DNA from: Atherinomorus stipes
Lineage: Eukaryota > Chordata > Actinopteri > Atheriniformes > Atherinidae
Reading direction: 5' to 3'
NCBI GenBank assembly: GCA_023101725.1
Contig: JALJCO010013417.1
Coordinates: 97,001 to 161,000 of the forward strand
DNA length: 64,000 bases
The position numbers were made by a program, and so were the translations under genes. Below the pieces are notes generated by a model. That model searched no databases and was not told where the DNA came from. It worked only from the letters and a program-made list of their open reading frames with translations. Shown here piece by piece: positions 1 through 11,722 of this stretch (positions within the stretch are counted from its first letter, which is position 1; the number at the start of each line of letters is the position of its first letter).

Positions 1-3000
1 GTAAGAGGAGTGTGTGGATGCTACATGTGTAAGAGGAGTGTGCGGATGCTACATGTGTAAGAGGAGTGTGCGGATGCTAATGTGTAAGAGGAGTGTGGGG
101 ATGCTACATGTGTAAGAGGAGTGTGTGGATGCTAATGTGTACAGAGGAGTGTGTGGATGCTACGTGTGTAGATGCTACATGTGTAATGTGTGGATGCTAC
201 ATGTGTAAGAGGAGTGTGTGGATGCTACATGTGTACAGAGGATTGTGTGGATGCTACGTGTGTAGATGCTACATGTGTAATGTGTGGATGTAATGTGTAA
301 GAGGAGTGTGTGGATGCTACATGTGTGCAGAGGAGTGTGTGGATGCTACATGTGCACAGAGGAGTGTGTGGATGCTACATGTGCACAGAGGAGTGTGTGG
401 ATGCTACATGTGTAAGAGGAGTGTGTGGATGCTAATGTGTACTGAGGAGTGTGTGCATGCTACATGTGTATGAGGAGTGTGTACATGCTAATGTGTAAGA
501 GGAGCGTGTGCATGCTACATGTGTACAGAGGAGCGTGTGATGCTACATGTGCAAGAGGAGTGTGTGGATGCTACATGTGCACAGAGGAGTGTGTGGATGC
601 TACATGTGCAAGAGGAGTGTGTGGATGCTGCATGTGCAAGAGGGTGTGTGGATGCTAATGTGAAGAGGAGTGTGTGGATGCTACATGTGCAAGAGGAGTG
701 TGTGGATGCTACATGTGCAAGAGGAGAGTGTGGATGCTGATGTGTAAGAGGAGTGTGTGATGCTAATGTGTAAGAGGAGTGTGTGATGCTAATGTGTAGA
801 TGCTAATGTGTAAGAGGAGTGTGGGTGTAGTGTGTAAGAGGAGTGTGTGATGCTAGTGTGTAATGGAGTGTGTGGGCTAATGTGTAAGAGGGTGTGCGGT
901 GCTACATGTGTATAGAGGAGTGTGCGGATGCTAATGTGTAAGAGGAAAGTGTGGATGCTACATGTGTAAGAGGAGTGTGTGGATGCTACATGTGTACAGA
1001 GGGATGCTAATGTGTAAGAGGGGTGTGCGGATGCTACATGTGTACAGAGGAGAGTGTGGTGTAATGTGTAAGAGGAGTGTGTGGATGCTAATGTGTAAGA
1101 GGAGTGTGCAGATGCTAATGTGTGAGAGGAGTGTGTGGATGTAATGTGTAAGAGGGTGTGCGGTGCTAATGTGTAAGAGGAGTGTGCGGATGCTAATGTG
1201 TAAGAGGAGTGTGCGGTGCTAATGTGTACAGAGGAGTGTGCGGATGCTAATGTGTAAGAGGGTGTGAGGTGCTACATGTGTAAGAGGAGTGTGCGGTGCT
1301 AATGTGTACAGAGGAGTGTGTGGATGCTAATGTGTACAGAGGAGTGTGTGGATGCTACATGTGTACAGAGGAGTGTGTGGATGCTACATGTGTACAGAGG
1401 AGTGTGTGGATGCTACATGTGCACAGAGGAGTGTGTGGATGCTACATGTGTACAGAGGAGTGTGTGGATGCTACATGTGTAAGAGGAGTGTGTGGATGCT
1501 ACATGTGTAAGAGGAGTGTGCGGATGCTACATGTGTACAGAGGAGTGTGCGGATGCTACATGTGTAAGAGGGTGTGCGGATGCTACATGTGTAAGAGGAG
1601 TGTGCGGATGCTACATGTGTACAGAGGAGTGTAAGGATGCTACATGTGTAAGAGGGTGTAAGGATGCTACATGTGTAAGAGGAGTGTAAGGATGCTAATG
1701 TGTAAGAGGGTGTGTGCATGCTAATGTGTAAGAGGGTGTGTGATGCTAATGTGTAAGAGGGCGTGTGGTGCTAATGTGTAAGAGGAAAGTGTGGATGCTA
1801 ATGTGTAAGAGGAGTGTGTGGTGCTATGTGTAAGAGGGTGTGCGGATGTACATGTGTAAGAGGAGTGTGCGGATGCTAATGTGTAAGAGGAGTGTGAGGA
1901 TGCTAATGTGTAAGAGGAGTGTGTGGTGCTAATGTGTACAGAGGAGTGTGTGGGAGTGTGTAGTGCTAATGTGTAATGTGTGGTGCTAATGTGTAAGAGG
2001 AGTGTGTGGGTGATGTGTAAGAGGATTGTGTGGTGCTACGTGTGTAGATGCTACGTGTGGATGCTACATGTGTACAGAGGAGTGTGTGGATGCTGCATGT
2101 GTGCAGAGGAGTGTGTGGATGCTACATGTGCAAGAGGGTGTGTGGTGCTACATGTGCACAGAGGAGTGTGTGGTGCTACATGTGTACAGAGGAGTGTGTG
2201 GATGCTAATGTGTACTGAGGAGTGTGTGCATGCTACATGTGTACTGAGGAGTGTGTACATGCTACATGTGTACAGAGGAGCGTGTGCATGCTACATGTGT
2301 ACAGAGGAGCGTGTGCATGCTACATGTGTACAGAGGAGCGTGTGGATGCTACATGTGCACAGAGGAGTGTGTGGATGCTACATGTGCACAGAGGAGTGTG
2401 TGGATGCTACATGTGACAGAGGAGTGTGTGGATGCTACATGTGCACAGAGGAGAGTGTGGATGCTACATGTGTAAGAGGAGTGTGTGCATGTACATGTGT
2501 ACAGAGGAGCGTGTGCATGCTACATGTGTACAGAGGAGCGTGTGGATGCTACATGTGTACAGAGGAGTGTGTGGTGTAGTGTGTAGATGCTAAATGTGTA
2601 ATGTGTGGATGCTAATGTGTAAGAGGAGTGTGTGGATGCTACATGTGTACAGAGGAGTGTGTGGATGCTACATGTGCACAGAGGAGTGTGTGGATGCTAC
2701 ATGTGTACAGAGGAGTGTGTGCATGCTACATGTGTACAGAGGAGTGTGTGCATGCTACATGTGTACTGAGGAGTGTGTACATGCTACATGTGTAAGAGGA
2801 GTGTGTGCATGCTACATGTGTACAGAGGAGTGTGTGCATGCTACATGTGTACAGAGGAGTGTGTGGATGCTACATGTGTACAGAGGAGTGTGTGGATGCT
2901 AATGTGTAAGAGGAGTGTGTGGATGTACATGTGTACAGAGGAGTGTGTGGATGCTACATGTGTAAGAGGAGGTGTGCATGTAATGTGTAAGAGGAAAGTG

Positions 3001-4615
3001 TGGATGCTACATGTGTAAGAGGATTGTGTGGTGCTACGTGTGTAGATGCTAATGTGTAATGTGTGGTGTACATGTGTAAGAGGAGTGTGTGGTGCTACAT
3101 GTGTAAGAGGATTGTGTGGTGAGTGTGTAGATGCTAATGTGTGGATGCTAATGTGTAAGAGGAGTGTGTGGATGCTACATGTGTAAGAGGAGTGTGTGCT
3201 GCTACATGTGTAAGAGGATTGTGTACATGCTAATGTGTACAGAGGAGCGTGTGGATGCTAATGTGTAAAAGGAGCGTGTGCATGCTACATGTGTAAGAGG
3301 AGCGTGCGGATGCTACATGTGTAAGAGGAGCGTGTGCATGTGCATGTGTAAGAGGAGCGTGTGCTGCTACATGTTTACAGAGGAAGTGTGGTGCTACATG
3401 TGTACAGAAGAGCGTGTGGATGCTACATGTGTACAGAGGAGTGTGCGGATGCTACATGTGTACAGAGGAGCGTGTGCATGCTACATGTGTAAGAGGAGTG
3501 CGTGCATGCTAATGTGTAAGAGGAGGTGTAGTGCAATGTGAAGAGGAGTGTGTGGATGTAATGTGTAATAGGAGTGTGGGTGCTAATGTGTAAGAAGAGG
3601 TGTGGTGCTAATGTGTACAGAGGAGTGTGTGGATGCTACATGTGTACAGAGGAGTGTGTGCATGCTACATGTGTACTGAGGAGTGTGTGCATGCTACATG
3701 TGTACAGAGGAGTGTGTGCATGCTACATGTGTACAGAGGAGTGTGTGCATGCTACATGTGTACAGAGGAGTGTGTGGATGCTACATGTGTACAGAGGAGT
3801 GTGTGGATGCTACATGTGTACAGAGGAGTGTGTGGATGCTACATGTGTACAGAGGAATGTGTGGATGCTACATGTGTACAGAGGAGCGTGTGCATGCTAC
3901 ATGTGTACAGAGGAAAGTGTGGATGCTAATGTGTAAGAGGATTGTGTGGATGTCGTGTGTAGATGTATGTGTACATGTGTGGATGTACATGTGTACAGAG
4001 GAGTGTGTGGATGCTAATGTGTACAGAGGATTGTGTGGATGCTACGTGTGTAGATGCTACATGTGTGGATGCTACATGTGTACAGAGGAGTGTGTGGATG
4101 CTACATGTGTACAGAGGAGTGTGTGCATGCTACATGTGTACAGAGGATTGTGTACATGCTACATGTGTACAGAGGAGCGTGTGGATGCTACATGTGTACA
4201 AAGGAGCGTGTGCATGCTACATGTGTACAGAGGAGCGTGCGGATGCTACATGTTTACAGAGGAACGTGTGGATGCTACATGTGTACAGAAGAGCGTGTGG
4301 ATGCTACATGTGTACAGAGGAGTGTGCGGATGCTACATGTGTACAGAGGAGCGTGTGCATGCTACATGTGTACAGAGGAGTGCGTGCATGCTACATGTGT
4401 ACAGAGGAGCGTGTAGATGCTACATGTGCACAGAGGAGTGTGTGGATGCTACATGTGTACATAGGAGTGTGCGGATGCTACATGTGTACAGAAGAGCGTG
4501 TGGATGCTACATGTGTACAGAGGAGTGTGCGGATGCTACATGTGTACAGAGGAGCGTGTGCATGCTACATGTGTACAGAGGAGTGCGTGCATGCTACATG
4601 TGTACAGAGGAGTGT
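1..4615. repeat. 29-bp minisatellite array
   Basis: The stretch is a tandem array built on GGATGCTACATGTGTACAG followed by AGGAGTGTGT (29 bp). Shorter 27-, 25- and 22-bp forms lose the CA of TGTACAGAGG or the CTACATG block. Units from about 3600 to 4615 are nearly all full-length 29-mers, while 700-2000 and 2950-3600 are a mixture of short forms. Frequent substitutions are GTGTGT/GCGTGT, GGATG/GCATG and TGTACA/TGCACA. All open frames here, up to 321 codons, are products of the repeat. The left end runs off the window, so total length is unknown. Confidence 0.97.
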
Positions 4616-5628
4616 GTGGCTGCAGCGGAGGAGCAGGGTGGTGGATGAGGATGTGTCGGATCAGATGTTCTGAGGGAATCGGATCTCTCCACATTAGGGA
4701 TGGGCGATCTTTTTTCGTGTGCGATATATCGTCAAAGAAATTCCCCACAATAACAATTTGAATTTATCGTTTTTATCGTGAGATGACAGTTTATCAGGTT
4801 GTGTTTGCAGTTGCACTACTTTGGTTTTTCATAAGCCCAGTGAGTTTTGCTGTTTGCATCGTTTGAATAAATGTGGAATTTGGTCTCATATTTCAGACTT
4901 GTTTGATGGATGTCACTAGTTTTGCAGTACAGGTGCACTACTTGAACCTAATTGATAAAGTTTAGTGGCTTCTTGGTCTGCACGATTTTGACAAAAAACC
5001 TAATTGCGATTTTTTTGACAAATATTGTGATTGCGATTCGATTTGTGATTTTTACATTTATACTTTTAAATGCACAAAATTATCAATAAAAGAAGTAGTT
5101 TCTTTTACAACAATACTCTACTTTAAAAACTTTTTATATGTCCAGCATCCTCCTCCTGCTTCTGTCTGATGTTGAACCTGAGAATCTCTAATAAAAACTA
5201 CAGTGATTGAGGTTGTTCAGTGTTTTGTGATTACTACAAAAGTAAATAATTATAGTTACATTTTGGAGAAGGAATTAGCAACAGCGTTTAAAATGGAGTT
5301 TCAGCTCTGTAAAAATAATTACTTGGAAAAGTAATAATTCTGTTACTTTTTAATATTCCCATTGGCTTAACTTTAATCTCTGTGTTGAATTATTCCTGAT
5401 GAAATATCAGATCTCACTAATGAATGAAACAGAAACTTAACAGAATAAATAAACACAGAATGTTGGACAGTCGGACTGACGGACGTCTGAGAGGAGCTTC
5501 ATCTCTACCGGCTTCCAGCCGACATGAAGAAACGCGTAGTTTTAATGAACATTTCACGTTGTTCGTGTCTTTTATCTCTGACAGAAAACTCACGTTTAAG
5601 ATTCCAGTTCATAATTATTCCCGTTTCC
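4616..5628. other. AT-rich interspersed-repeat debris, no gene seen
   Basis: Right of the array the sequence becomes AT-rich and non-coding. GGGATGGGCGAT near 4697 and the TGCGATTTTTTTGACAAA-like stretch near 5005 resemble ends of common fish DNA-element derivatives. No open frame longer than about 60 codons has protein-like composition. Confidence 0.6.
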
Positions 5629-5683
5629 CGTGTGTGTGTGTGTGTGCGTGCGTGCGTGCGTGTGTGCGTGCGTGTGTGTGTGT
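5629..5683. repeat. GT/GC dinucleotide microsatellite
   Basis: An alternating (GT)n tract with interspersed GC steps. It makes the overlapping Cys/Val-rich open frames spurious. Confidence 0.95.
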
Positions 5684-6089
5684 GCACCTGTGTTCAGCTG
5701 CGCGGTGTGCACGTCGAGTCGTGCTTGCCAACAGTTCATCTTCATCAGCCATCGTCATCACTTGTCTATCTTCATGGATTCATCACCGCGGTTCTTCTCT
5801 CCACCTGCTGGGTCACCCTGTCTTTCTTTCCCGGACACATTTCACACCTTTTCCCTTGTGGCCTCGTCCACCGCGGCGGACGCGCGTGCACGCCGTCTCA
5901 CTCACGTGCACACACTGAGCTGCTGGACCACAAAAGTTTCCCCCAACACTTTCATCAGTTTCCAGGTTGATGTTCAATCAGAGCCAGAAAAATCAGATTT
6001 ACCTGTTCAGTCCATCGTTTACCCTCCGTGTCCGTCTCCTCTGGTGCAGAAATAAGGACGTCTGTCTGGATCTCAGAGAAGAGGTGGGA

Positions 6090-6312
6090 TGGATGCGACA
6101 TGCCCGTACAGACTGCAGTCTCCTCCACACAGATCGGATATGTATCCGATTTAATTCCACATTTGAAAGCGGCCTGAATCCGATCCTGAAATGTCAGATT
6201 CAATGTGACTCGCGCTGTTCACACAGTCAGAGGCAGATCGGATATGGGTCACATTTGAGCGAAAAGATCGATTCAGGTCGCATTTACCTGCAGTGTGAAC
6301 GTAGCCTTAGGG
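6090..6312 (-). mobile_element. MITE-like element, hAT-type end
   Basis: On the minus strand this begins AAGGCTACGTTCACACTGCA and continues with repeated GATC/GGATCGGAT-type motifs (ATCCGATC, GATCGGATATG). This resembles non-autonomous hAT-like elements abundant in fish. No coding capacity. The far end is not resolved. Confidence 0.5.
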
Positions 6313-6737
6313 TAAATATACTGGTATACATCATATATAGAGCTGCAGCTTGCCATTCTTTTAATAGTCGATTAATCTACCCCTGTAATCGATCAATTAA
6401 CCGATTAATGGGATGAGCTCTTTCTATGTTTTTAAAGATGTGACTGAGATGCAGTGGAGTAATAATGAGTACAAACTGGCACCAAAGACTGTGGTTAACA
6501 TGCAACGAGTAGGTGCACTACTGCCCCCCACTGGTAGGGAGTGTCCGGAAATAGTTTATACAGACCGGAAGCAGGACTTTTAACATTAAACAAAGCATCG
6601 ATTACTAAAATTTTAATTATTTTTTCTAATCAATTAATTAGAATAATTCCATTAATTGTTTCAGCCTTATCATATATCATCATCATAAATAAATGTATCC
6701 TGATATGATATTTGGTCCATATCGCCCAGCCCTATAT

Positions 6738-7021
6738 TATCCTGAGATAGATGCAGTGCCAGGTTTGGACTTACAGGATGATGACTCATCTGGTCATGTG
6801 CGCTGTTTAATGTCCATTTATTTCTGTTTTTCTTTTGCTGTGGATTTTCTGGTTAGATTTGCCGTCTTTACTGTGTAGCATCCACAATGTTGAGATGTTG
6901 TCCATATGTAAAAACAAACAAAAAAATTTTCTTCCTTGTCTTTACATTTCACAATGACTGGTAACACCTGATGGAAGAGTTGTAATGTACAAGTAGCTCT
7001 TTTGCTGTATTTATTTAGTCT

Positions 7022-7083
<62 letters not shown>

Positions 7084-7390
7084 AAGATTTTTTTTATTTT
7101 TTATATTTTTATTTTTTAATTTCCGTGTGTTACTTCATGTATTTTTCCACTGAATTTGTTCTATTGATCTTATCATATGACCTAGTCAGGTGATCAGTAA
7201 AAGCCTACGACTGCACCCACCTAGTGGCTTTAGTCTGAAGAAGGGCTGTGCCTGAAACTTTACTTGGTGAAATGAATGATTTTGAGTGAATTTGAAAAAC
7301 CCGTTTTCAGGATTTGATCCAATGCATGATCCAAAATTCCAGTAAAATCGGGCCCAGGTTAAGACCATCTTCATTTTTAACATTTATGTG
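6738..7390. other. Non-coding stretch with TA microsatellite
   Basis: AT-rich non-coding DNA containing a (TA)n tract at about 7025-7083. GTCTGAAGAAGGGCTGTGCC near 7235 resembles LINE/SINE 3' segments, but I cannot assign it. No gene seen. Confidence 0.6.
7025..7083. repeat. TA dinucleotide microsatellite
   Basis: An almost pure (AT)n run of about 50 bp ending ATGTATATATA. Confidence 0.97.
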
Positions 7391-8156
7391 TAAACTAGAG
7401 ATGCACGATATAATCGGCCCCCTGTCAGTATCAGCCTGCATCGGCCTTAAATCTGAGTACCGGACACCCCACCAATATTTAACCGATCAGTCCGCTGTTT
7501 ATAAAGTCTTAAAAAACCAAAGCAAAACTACTTCTTCAAAAACTTCTTTTTTTTACAGACTTTAAAACTTCTAAAGACTAGGGCTGGGAAAAAATATCGA
7601 TACACTGAAATATCGCAATATTTTCATATGCTGATATCATATTGACATTTAATAATGCGGTATCGATTTATTTGAATAACAATCTTGCGATATTTCATCA
7701 TTCTGTTATGAAATCTGGCGAGAATTTACGAAAATTTTGTGATATTTTCACATGCTGACATTTAAAAATGCGGTATCGATCTATTTGAATAACAAAATCT
7801 CGCGATATTTCATCGTTCTGTTAGGAAATCTCGTGAGAATTCACAAAATATTTTGAGATTTTTGTAACAGAACGATGACATCTCGTGAGATTTTGTGAGT
7901 AAAATAGATCGATGTCACGTTTTTAAATATCGATTTAATATTGTCATATGAAAATATCGCGACATTTCAGTGTATCGAGTGTTTTCTCACAGCTATTTTT
8001 CAAAGTGTTGAAACAGATAACAAAACTGCTATTTGCAATGACTTCTTAATTTTTCAGCTTTAATATCCGTATCGATATCGGTTATGGGTCACGAGTTTTA
8101 AAATATTGACATATCGAATATTGGCCAAAATTCCAATATCGTGCATCCCTAGTTTA
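7391..8156. mobile_element. MITE with GATGCACGATAT ends, hosting an inner MITE
   Basis: The left end TAAACTAGAGATGCACGATA (7391-) and right end ATATCGTGCATCCCTAGTTT (8136-) are inverted repeats over 21 bp with one mismatch. The interior carries GATATCGG/CGGCC motifs typical of this class. A second MITE (7579-7995) sits inside. The same nested pair recurs inverted at 53148-53852. No transposase; a non-autonomous DNA element. Confidence 0.75.
7579..7995. mobile_element. Inner MITE, TATCGATACACTGAAATATC family, copy 1
   Basis: The left end is TAGGGCTGGGAAAAAATATC then GATACACTGAAATATCGC. The right end is the inverted form, GATATTT/GACATTTCAGTGTATCGA, ending in CTCACAGCTA. The interior repeats CTCGYGAGATTT modules in both orientations, giving a strongly foldback structure. 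Related copies lie at 53284-53686 and 55340-55616. Confidence 0.75.
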
Positions 8157-9077
8157 AACCGTGTGAAAACTAAAGCCCTGTCGCAGTGGTGGTAAGAACA
8201 AACATGGTCATGCTGAAGTGGTTTCGATGGTTTCAGCTGTGATCTGGTCCGCAGGTCCTGAATGGGTCCTTCTCCCTGGAGCTGGTCAGTGAAAAGTACT
8301 GGAAGGTCAATAAACCCATGGAGCTCTACTTCGCCCCGACTAAAGAACACAAGTAAACACAGAAGAAGAACACACTCCTTCATTCATACATGATCAGCTG
8401 ATGGACTTCACCTGCACACGCCAAGCAGAGGCGTGACTGAGATCAGAGGGTCCGTTGAACCCTCACAAGGACTCCTGTAAAAAGAAAAAACTGTTTTTTA
8501 TATTCTGTCTTTTTCCGTCTCTTCTCACTAGATGGTAGCAGATCAGTATAGCAGCGTCAGGTTTTCCTCCTTTCACAAGGAAAAGTCTCGTTCCCGGATT
8601 CTTTCTCACCTGCTTCCCGACACGGTGGCAGGAGTTGTTTCTCACTCCTCCCCAGCAGTTCCTCACCTTTCAGATCAGCTACCAAACGAAAACTAGGACA
8701 CAAACGTACCGCATGGATCTGACCCGGACAGAAGACGGAGGTTTTTTATCTGCATTGAATGTTTTTCTTAAAATGTTCGGTTTCCTACTAGAAGTTGTGG
8801 TTTCCAGTCACCCATCAGGGTGGTTGTTTCCTGGTAACCAGGACGACAAGAATATTCTCTACTCTGGTTTCTGCTGCCTGGATCTGGCTAGTCCACATCC
8901 AGATGATCTGGATCTGGAACCAGATCTGGTTCAGAATCATCTGGATCAGTGAGTTCTGTTAAATCTGGGCGTTTGTGTCACAAACAGGTTTTCTGCTCAG
9001 TTTGCTGATTATCACCTCATTGTGAATTTTTATTTAAACGCCTCCCTGAAGCCTGGGAAAGAAAACCTGAAGTGCTC
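8157..9077. other. Mostly unassigned sequence with one possible terminal exon
   Basis: Mixed-composition DNA between a MITE and a minisatellite. Apart from the candidate exon at 8255-8356, nothing recognisable is present. The frame at 8635-8952 is not similar to any family I know. Confidence 0.5.
8255..8356 (+). CDS. Possible 3'-terminal coding exon, unknown protein
   Basis: The sequence GGTCCGCAG just before 8255 is an acceptable splice acceptor. The frame from GTC CTG AAT GGG runs 33 codons to TAA (8354-8356), with an ordinary protein-like composition that includes [21 protein letters not shown] do not recognise the protein. Directly upstream is a MITE, and no preceding exon could be matched, so earlier exons would lie further left or outside the window. 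If real, its 3' UTR could run to the poly(A) modules at 11.6-11.9 kb on the same strand. It may equally be a chance frame. Confidence 0.3.
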   Translation, partial: VLNGSFSLELVSEKYWKVNKPMELYFAPTKEHK

Positions 9078-9803
9078 TGTTTACCCGATAAACGGAGCAG
9101 ATGTTTACCAGATAAACCCGGCGGGCATTTACCCGGTAAACGGAACAGCTGTTTACCCTGTAAACCAAGGGGGCGTTTACCCGGTAAATGGAACAGCTGT
9201 TTACCCTGTAAACCCAGCGGGTGTTTACCCGGTAAATGGAACAGCTGTTTACCCGGTAAACGGAACAGCTGTTTACCCTGTAAACCAAGGGGGCGTTTAC
9301 CCGGTAAATGGAACAGCTGTTTACCCTGTAAACCCAGCGGGTGTTTACCCGGTAAACGGAACAGCTGTTTACCCTGTAAACCCAGCGGGTGTTTACCCGG
9401 TAAACGGAACAGCTGTTTACCCTGTAAACCCGGCGGGTGTTTACCAAAGAAAACTGCCCTGTAAACCCAGCGGGCGTTTTGGAACAGCGTTACCCGGTAA
9501 ACGGAACAGCTGTTTACCCTGTAAACCCAGCGGGCGTTTACCCGGTAAACGGAACAGCTGTTTACCCTGTAAACCCAGCGGGCGTTTTCCCGGTAAACGG
9601 AACAGCTGTTTACCCTGTAAACCCAGCGGGCGTTTACCCGGTAAACGGAACAGCTGTTTACCCTGTAAACCCAGCGGGCGTTTACCCGGTAAACGGAACA
9701 GCTGTTTACCCTGTAAACCCAGCGGGCGTTTACCCGGTAAACGGAACAGCTGTTTACCCTGTAAACGGAACAGCTGTTTACCCTGTAAACCCGGCGGGCG
9801 TTG
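9078..9803. repeat. 24/48-bp minisatellite rich in GTAAAC/GTTTAC
   Basis: Two related 24-mers alternate, roughly GGAACAGCTGTTTACCCTGT-AAAC and CCAGCGGGCGTTTACCCGGT-AAAC, giving a 48-bp unit and about 15 copies. Because 24 is a multiple of 3, stop-free frames arise on both strands, including a 260-codon + frame reading VYPVNGTAVYPVNPAG. No splice or start context supports translation. One unit near 9446-9490 is disrupted, which changes the open frame. Confidence 0.95.
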
Positions 9804-9914
9804 ACCTGATTCTTCTACTTGTCCTGATCTGTTACCGTAGGAACAAACTGTACTCTGTCTGTGACTCGTACTTTTCTAAATGTCTTTTGTAACATGGAGA
9901 AGGAATGGTTTGTC
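9804..9914. other. Short non-repetitive linker
   Basis: Unique-looking sequence between the minisatellite and the G-tracts. No feature seen. Confidence 0.5.
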
Positions 9915-9974
9915 GTGGGGGGGGGGGGGGGGGGTGTATGTGTGTGGGTGGGGTTGGGGGGGGGGGGGGGGGGG
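9915..9974 (+). repeat. Paired long G homopolymers
   Basis: A run of about 18 G (from 9917), a short GTATGTGTGTGGGTGGGGTT spacer, and a second run of about 19 G ending at 9974. The + strand can form G-quadruplexes. Homopolymer lengths should be treated as approximate. Confidence 0.9.
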
Positions 9975-10176
9975 TCTGGCCATTACAGTATTCGCCATCC
10001 TCAGCAGAATCATTTCTGTCCCGACTCAGCAGTGATGTAGATGTTTAAAGTTGGTCTGAGTGTCTGAATGTTGATCCAGAACCAGGTTTATTTCAGGTGT
10101 TCAGAGAAGAAGGTGGAGCAACTGTAACGTATCCACGTGGGTCAGCCACGTTCCCGAACCAGTCCAGACACCAGGA

Positions 10177-10460
10177 GGGACCGGGTCTGGTTCTACTCCT
10201 CAGAGGGACCGGGTCTGGTTCTAGTCCTCAGAGGGACCGGATCTGGTTCTACTCCTCAGAGGGACCGGGTCTGGTTCTAGTCGTCAGAGGGACCGGGTCT
10301 GGTTCTAGTCGTCAGAGGGAACGGGTCGGGTCTGGTTCTAGTCCTCAGAGGGACCGGGTCTGGTTCTACTCCTCAGAGGGACCGGGTCTGGTTCTAGTCG
10401 TCAGAGGGACCGGGTCTGGTTCTACTCCTCAGAGGGACCGGATCTGGTTCTATTCCTCTG
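10177..10460. repeat. 28-bp minisatellite
   Basis: About ten tandem copies of GGGACCGGGTCTGGTTCTA followed by a short CTCCTCAGA or GTCGTCAGA tail (28 bp). One 34-bp unit near 10316 contains an ACGGGTCGGG insertion. The frame open through it (GSGSSPQRDR-like) is a by-product of the repeat. Confidence 0.95.
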
Positions 10461-10490
10461 GTCTATGTTCTGGTCTATGGTCTATGGTCT

Positions 10491-10536
10491 ATGTTCCATC
10501 ATGTCATGATCTGAAGATCATGACATGATGGAACAT
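10491..10536. other. Perfect 22-bp inverted repeat (hairpin)
   Basis: The left arm 10491-10512 (containing CATCATGTCATGATCT) is exactly complementary to the right arm 10515-10536 (containing AGATCATGACATGATG), with only GA between. It lies at the junction of the 28-bp and decamer arrays. The right arm leads directly into the first GAACATGA decamer. Confidence 0.95.
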
Positions 10537-11098
10537 GATTGAACATGACTGAACATGACTGAACATGACTGAACATGAGGGAACATGATTGAACATGAGG
10601 GAACGTGGCGAACATGGCGGAACATGGCGGAACGTGACGGAACGTGGCGGGACGGGATTGAAAGTGACGGAACATGACAGAACATGACTGAACGTGATTG
10701 AACGTGACGGAACATGATTGAACATGAGGGAACATGACGGAACATGATTGAACATGAGGGAACATGACTGAACGTGATTGAACGTGACGGAACATGATTG
10801 AACATGAGGGAACATGACTGAATGTGACGGAACATGACGGAACATGATTGAATATAACGGAACGTGACGGAATATGATTGAACATAACGGAACATGATGA
10901 AACGTGACGGAACATGATTGAACATGAGGGAACATGACTGAACGTGATTGAACGTGACGGAACATGATTGAACATAACGGAACATGACTGAACGTGATTG
11001 AACATGACGGAACATGGCGCAACATGATTGAATATAACGGAACGTGACGGAACATATTTGAACATAACGGAACATGATTGAACATGAGGGAACATGAG
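10531..11098. repeat. Decamer satellite GAACATGAYK
   Basis: About 57 tandem 10-bp units with the pattern AACATGATTG, AACATGAGGG, AACGTGACGG, AACATGACTG. The length is almost strictly 10 bp, so all three minus-strand frames stay open (up to 198 codons, SCSVMFNHVPS-like). These are not genes. Longer motifs of 60-110 bp recur (10681-10790 and 10741-10810 share the same order of variants). Confidence 0.95.
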
Positions 11099-11570
11099 AA
11101 CGTTCTGGAAGCTGGTTTTCAGGTCAGATGGTGTCAGCAGACGAAGTGATGATGTCAGAGAGATGATGTCATGTGAGGAAGCAGTTCAGTCTACGTTCAG
11201 AGTTCCAGCCATCTTTCATTTCTGATTCATTTCTGGAGTTCACGGAATCACGGTTCCTTTTTTAAGAGGAACGTTTCAGGAATTCCGGCTGTAAATTTTT
11301 GTGATTGTTGGTCAGATTAGAGCAGAATGTTGGGAGATCATTTAGTTTAGAACATTAATAAACAAATTTCCTGATTTGGGGGGAGACGACGCTGTCAATG
11401 AAATGTTCCGTTTTTTTCCTAAATGTCATGGTGGATGGAATAGAGATGTCCAGGTCTGACCCGTCCTGGTTCTTCCTGGACTGGAGCTCGTACTGGTCTC
11501 ACTGGGTTCATCGTGCCAATATGTGTTCAGAAAAAGGAAACATGCTTCACTCTTGTTGTGTCCGTGTGTG
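11099..11570. other. Unassigned sequence, no gene seen
   Basis: Unique-looking DNA of ordinary composition. If a + strand gene ends in the adjacent poly(A) module this could be 3' UTR, but no coding sequence supports it. Confidence 0.4.
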
Positions 11571-11600
11571 GAAACTGTAACTGCTTTCTTCTGTTTGGAC

Positions 11601-11606
11601 AATAAA
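11601..11606 (+). terminator. AATAAA poly(A) signal, module copy 1
   Basis: AATAAA is followed about 30 bp downstream by a long GT tract, the arrangement expected of a cleavage signal with a GU-rich downstream element. The gene it would serve is not identified. Confidence 0.45.
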
Positions 11607-11631
11607 CCTGAATCTGTGTTCAACATGGAAA

Positions 11632-11689
<58 letters not shown>

Positions 11690-11722
11690 ACTGTAACGTG
11701 TCTTTCTTGTGTTTGTGTGGAC

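Larger units (their letters stand above)
4692..6737. mobile_element. Possible DNA element with GGGCTGGGCGATAT-type ends
   Basis: The left end reads TTAGGGATGGGCGAT. The right end (6714-6737) reads ATATCGCCCAGCCCTATA, its inverted complement apart from one or two mismatches. Such ends are typical of non-autonomous fish DNA transposons. The interior holds other repeats, so these could also be ends of two separate copies. No transposase is visible. Confidence 0.35.

Noticed and set aside
10499..11095. Three overlapping minus-strand frames of about 190 codons
   Set aside because: They come from the 10-bp unit, which keeps all three frames open; no gene signal.
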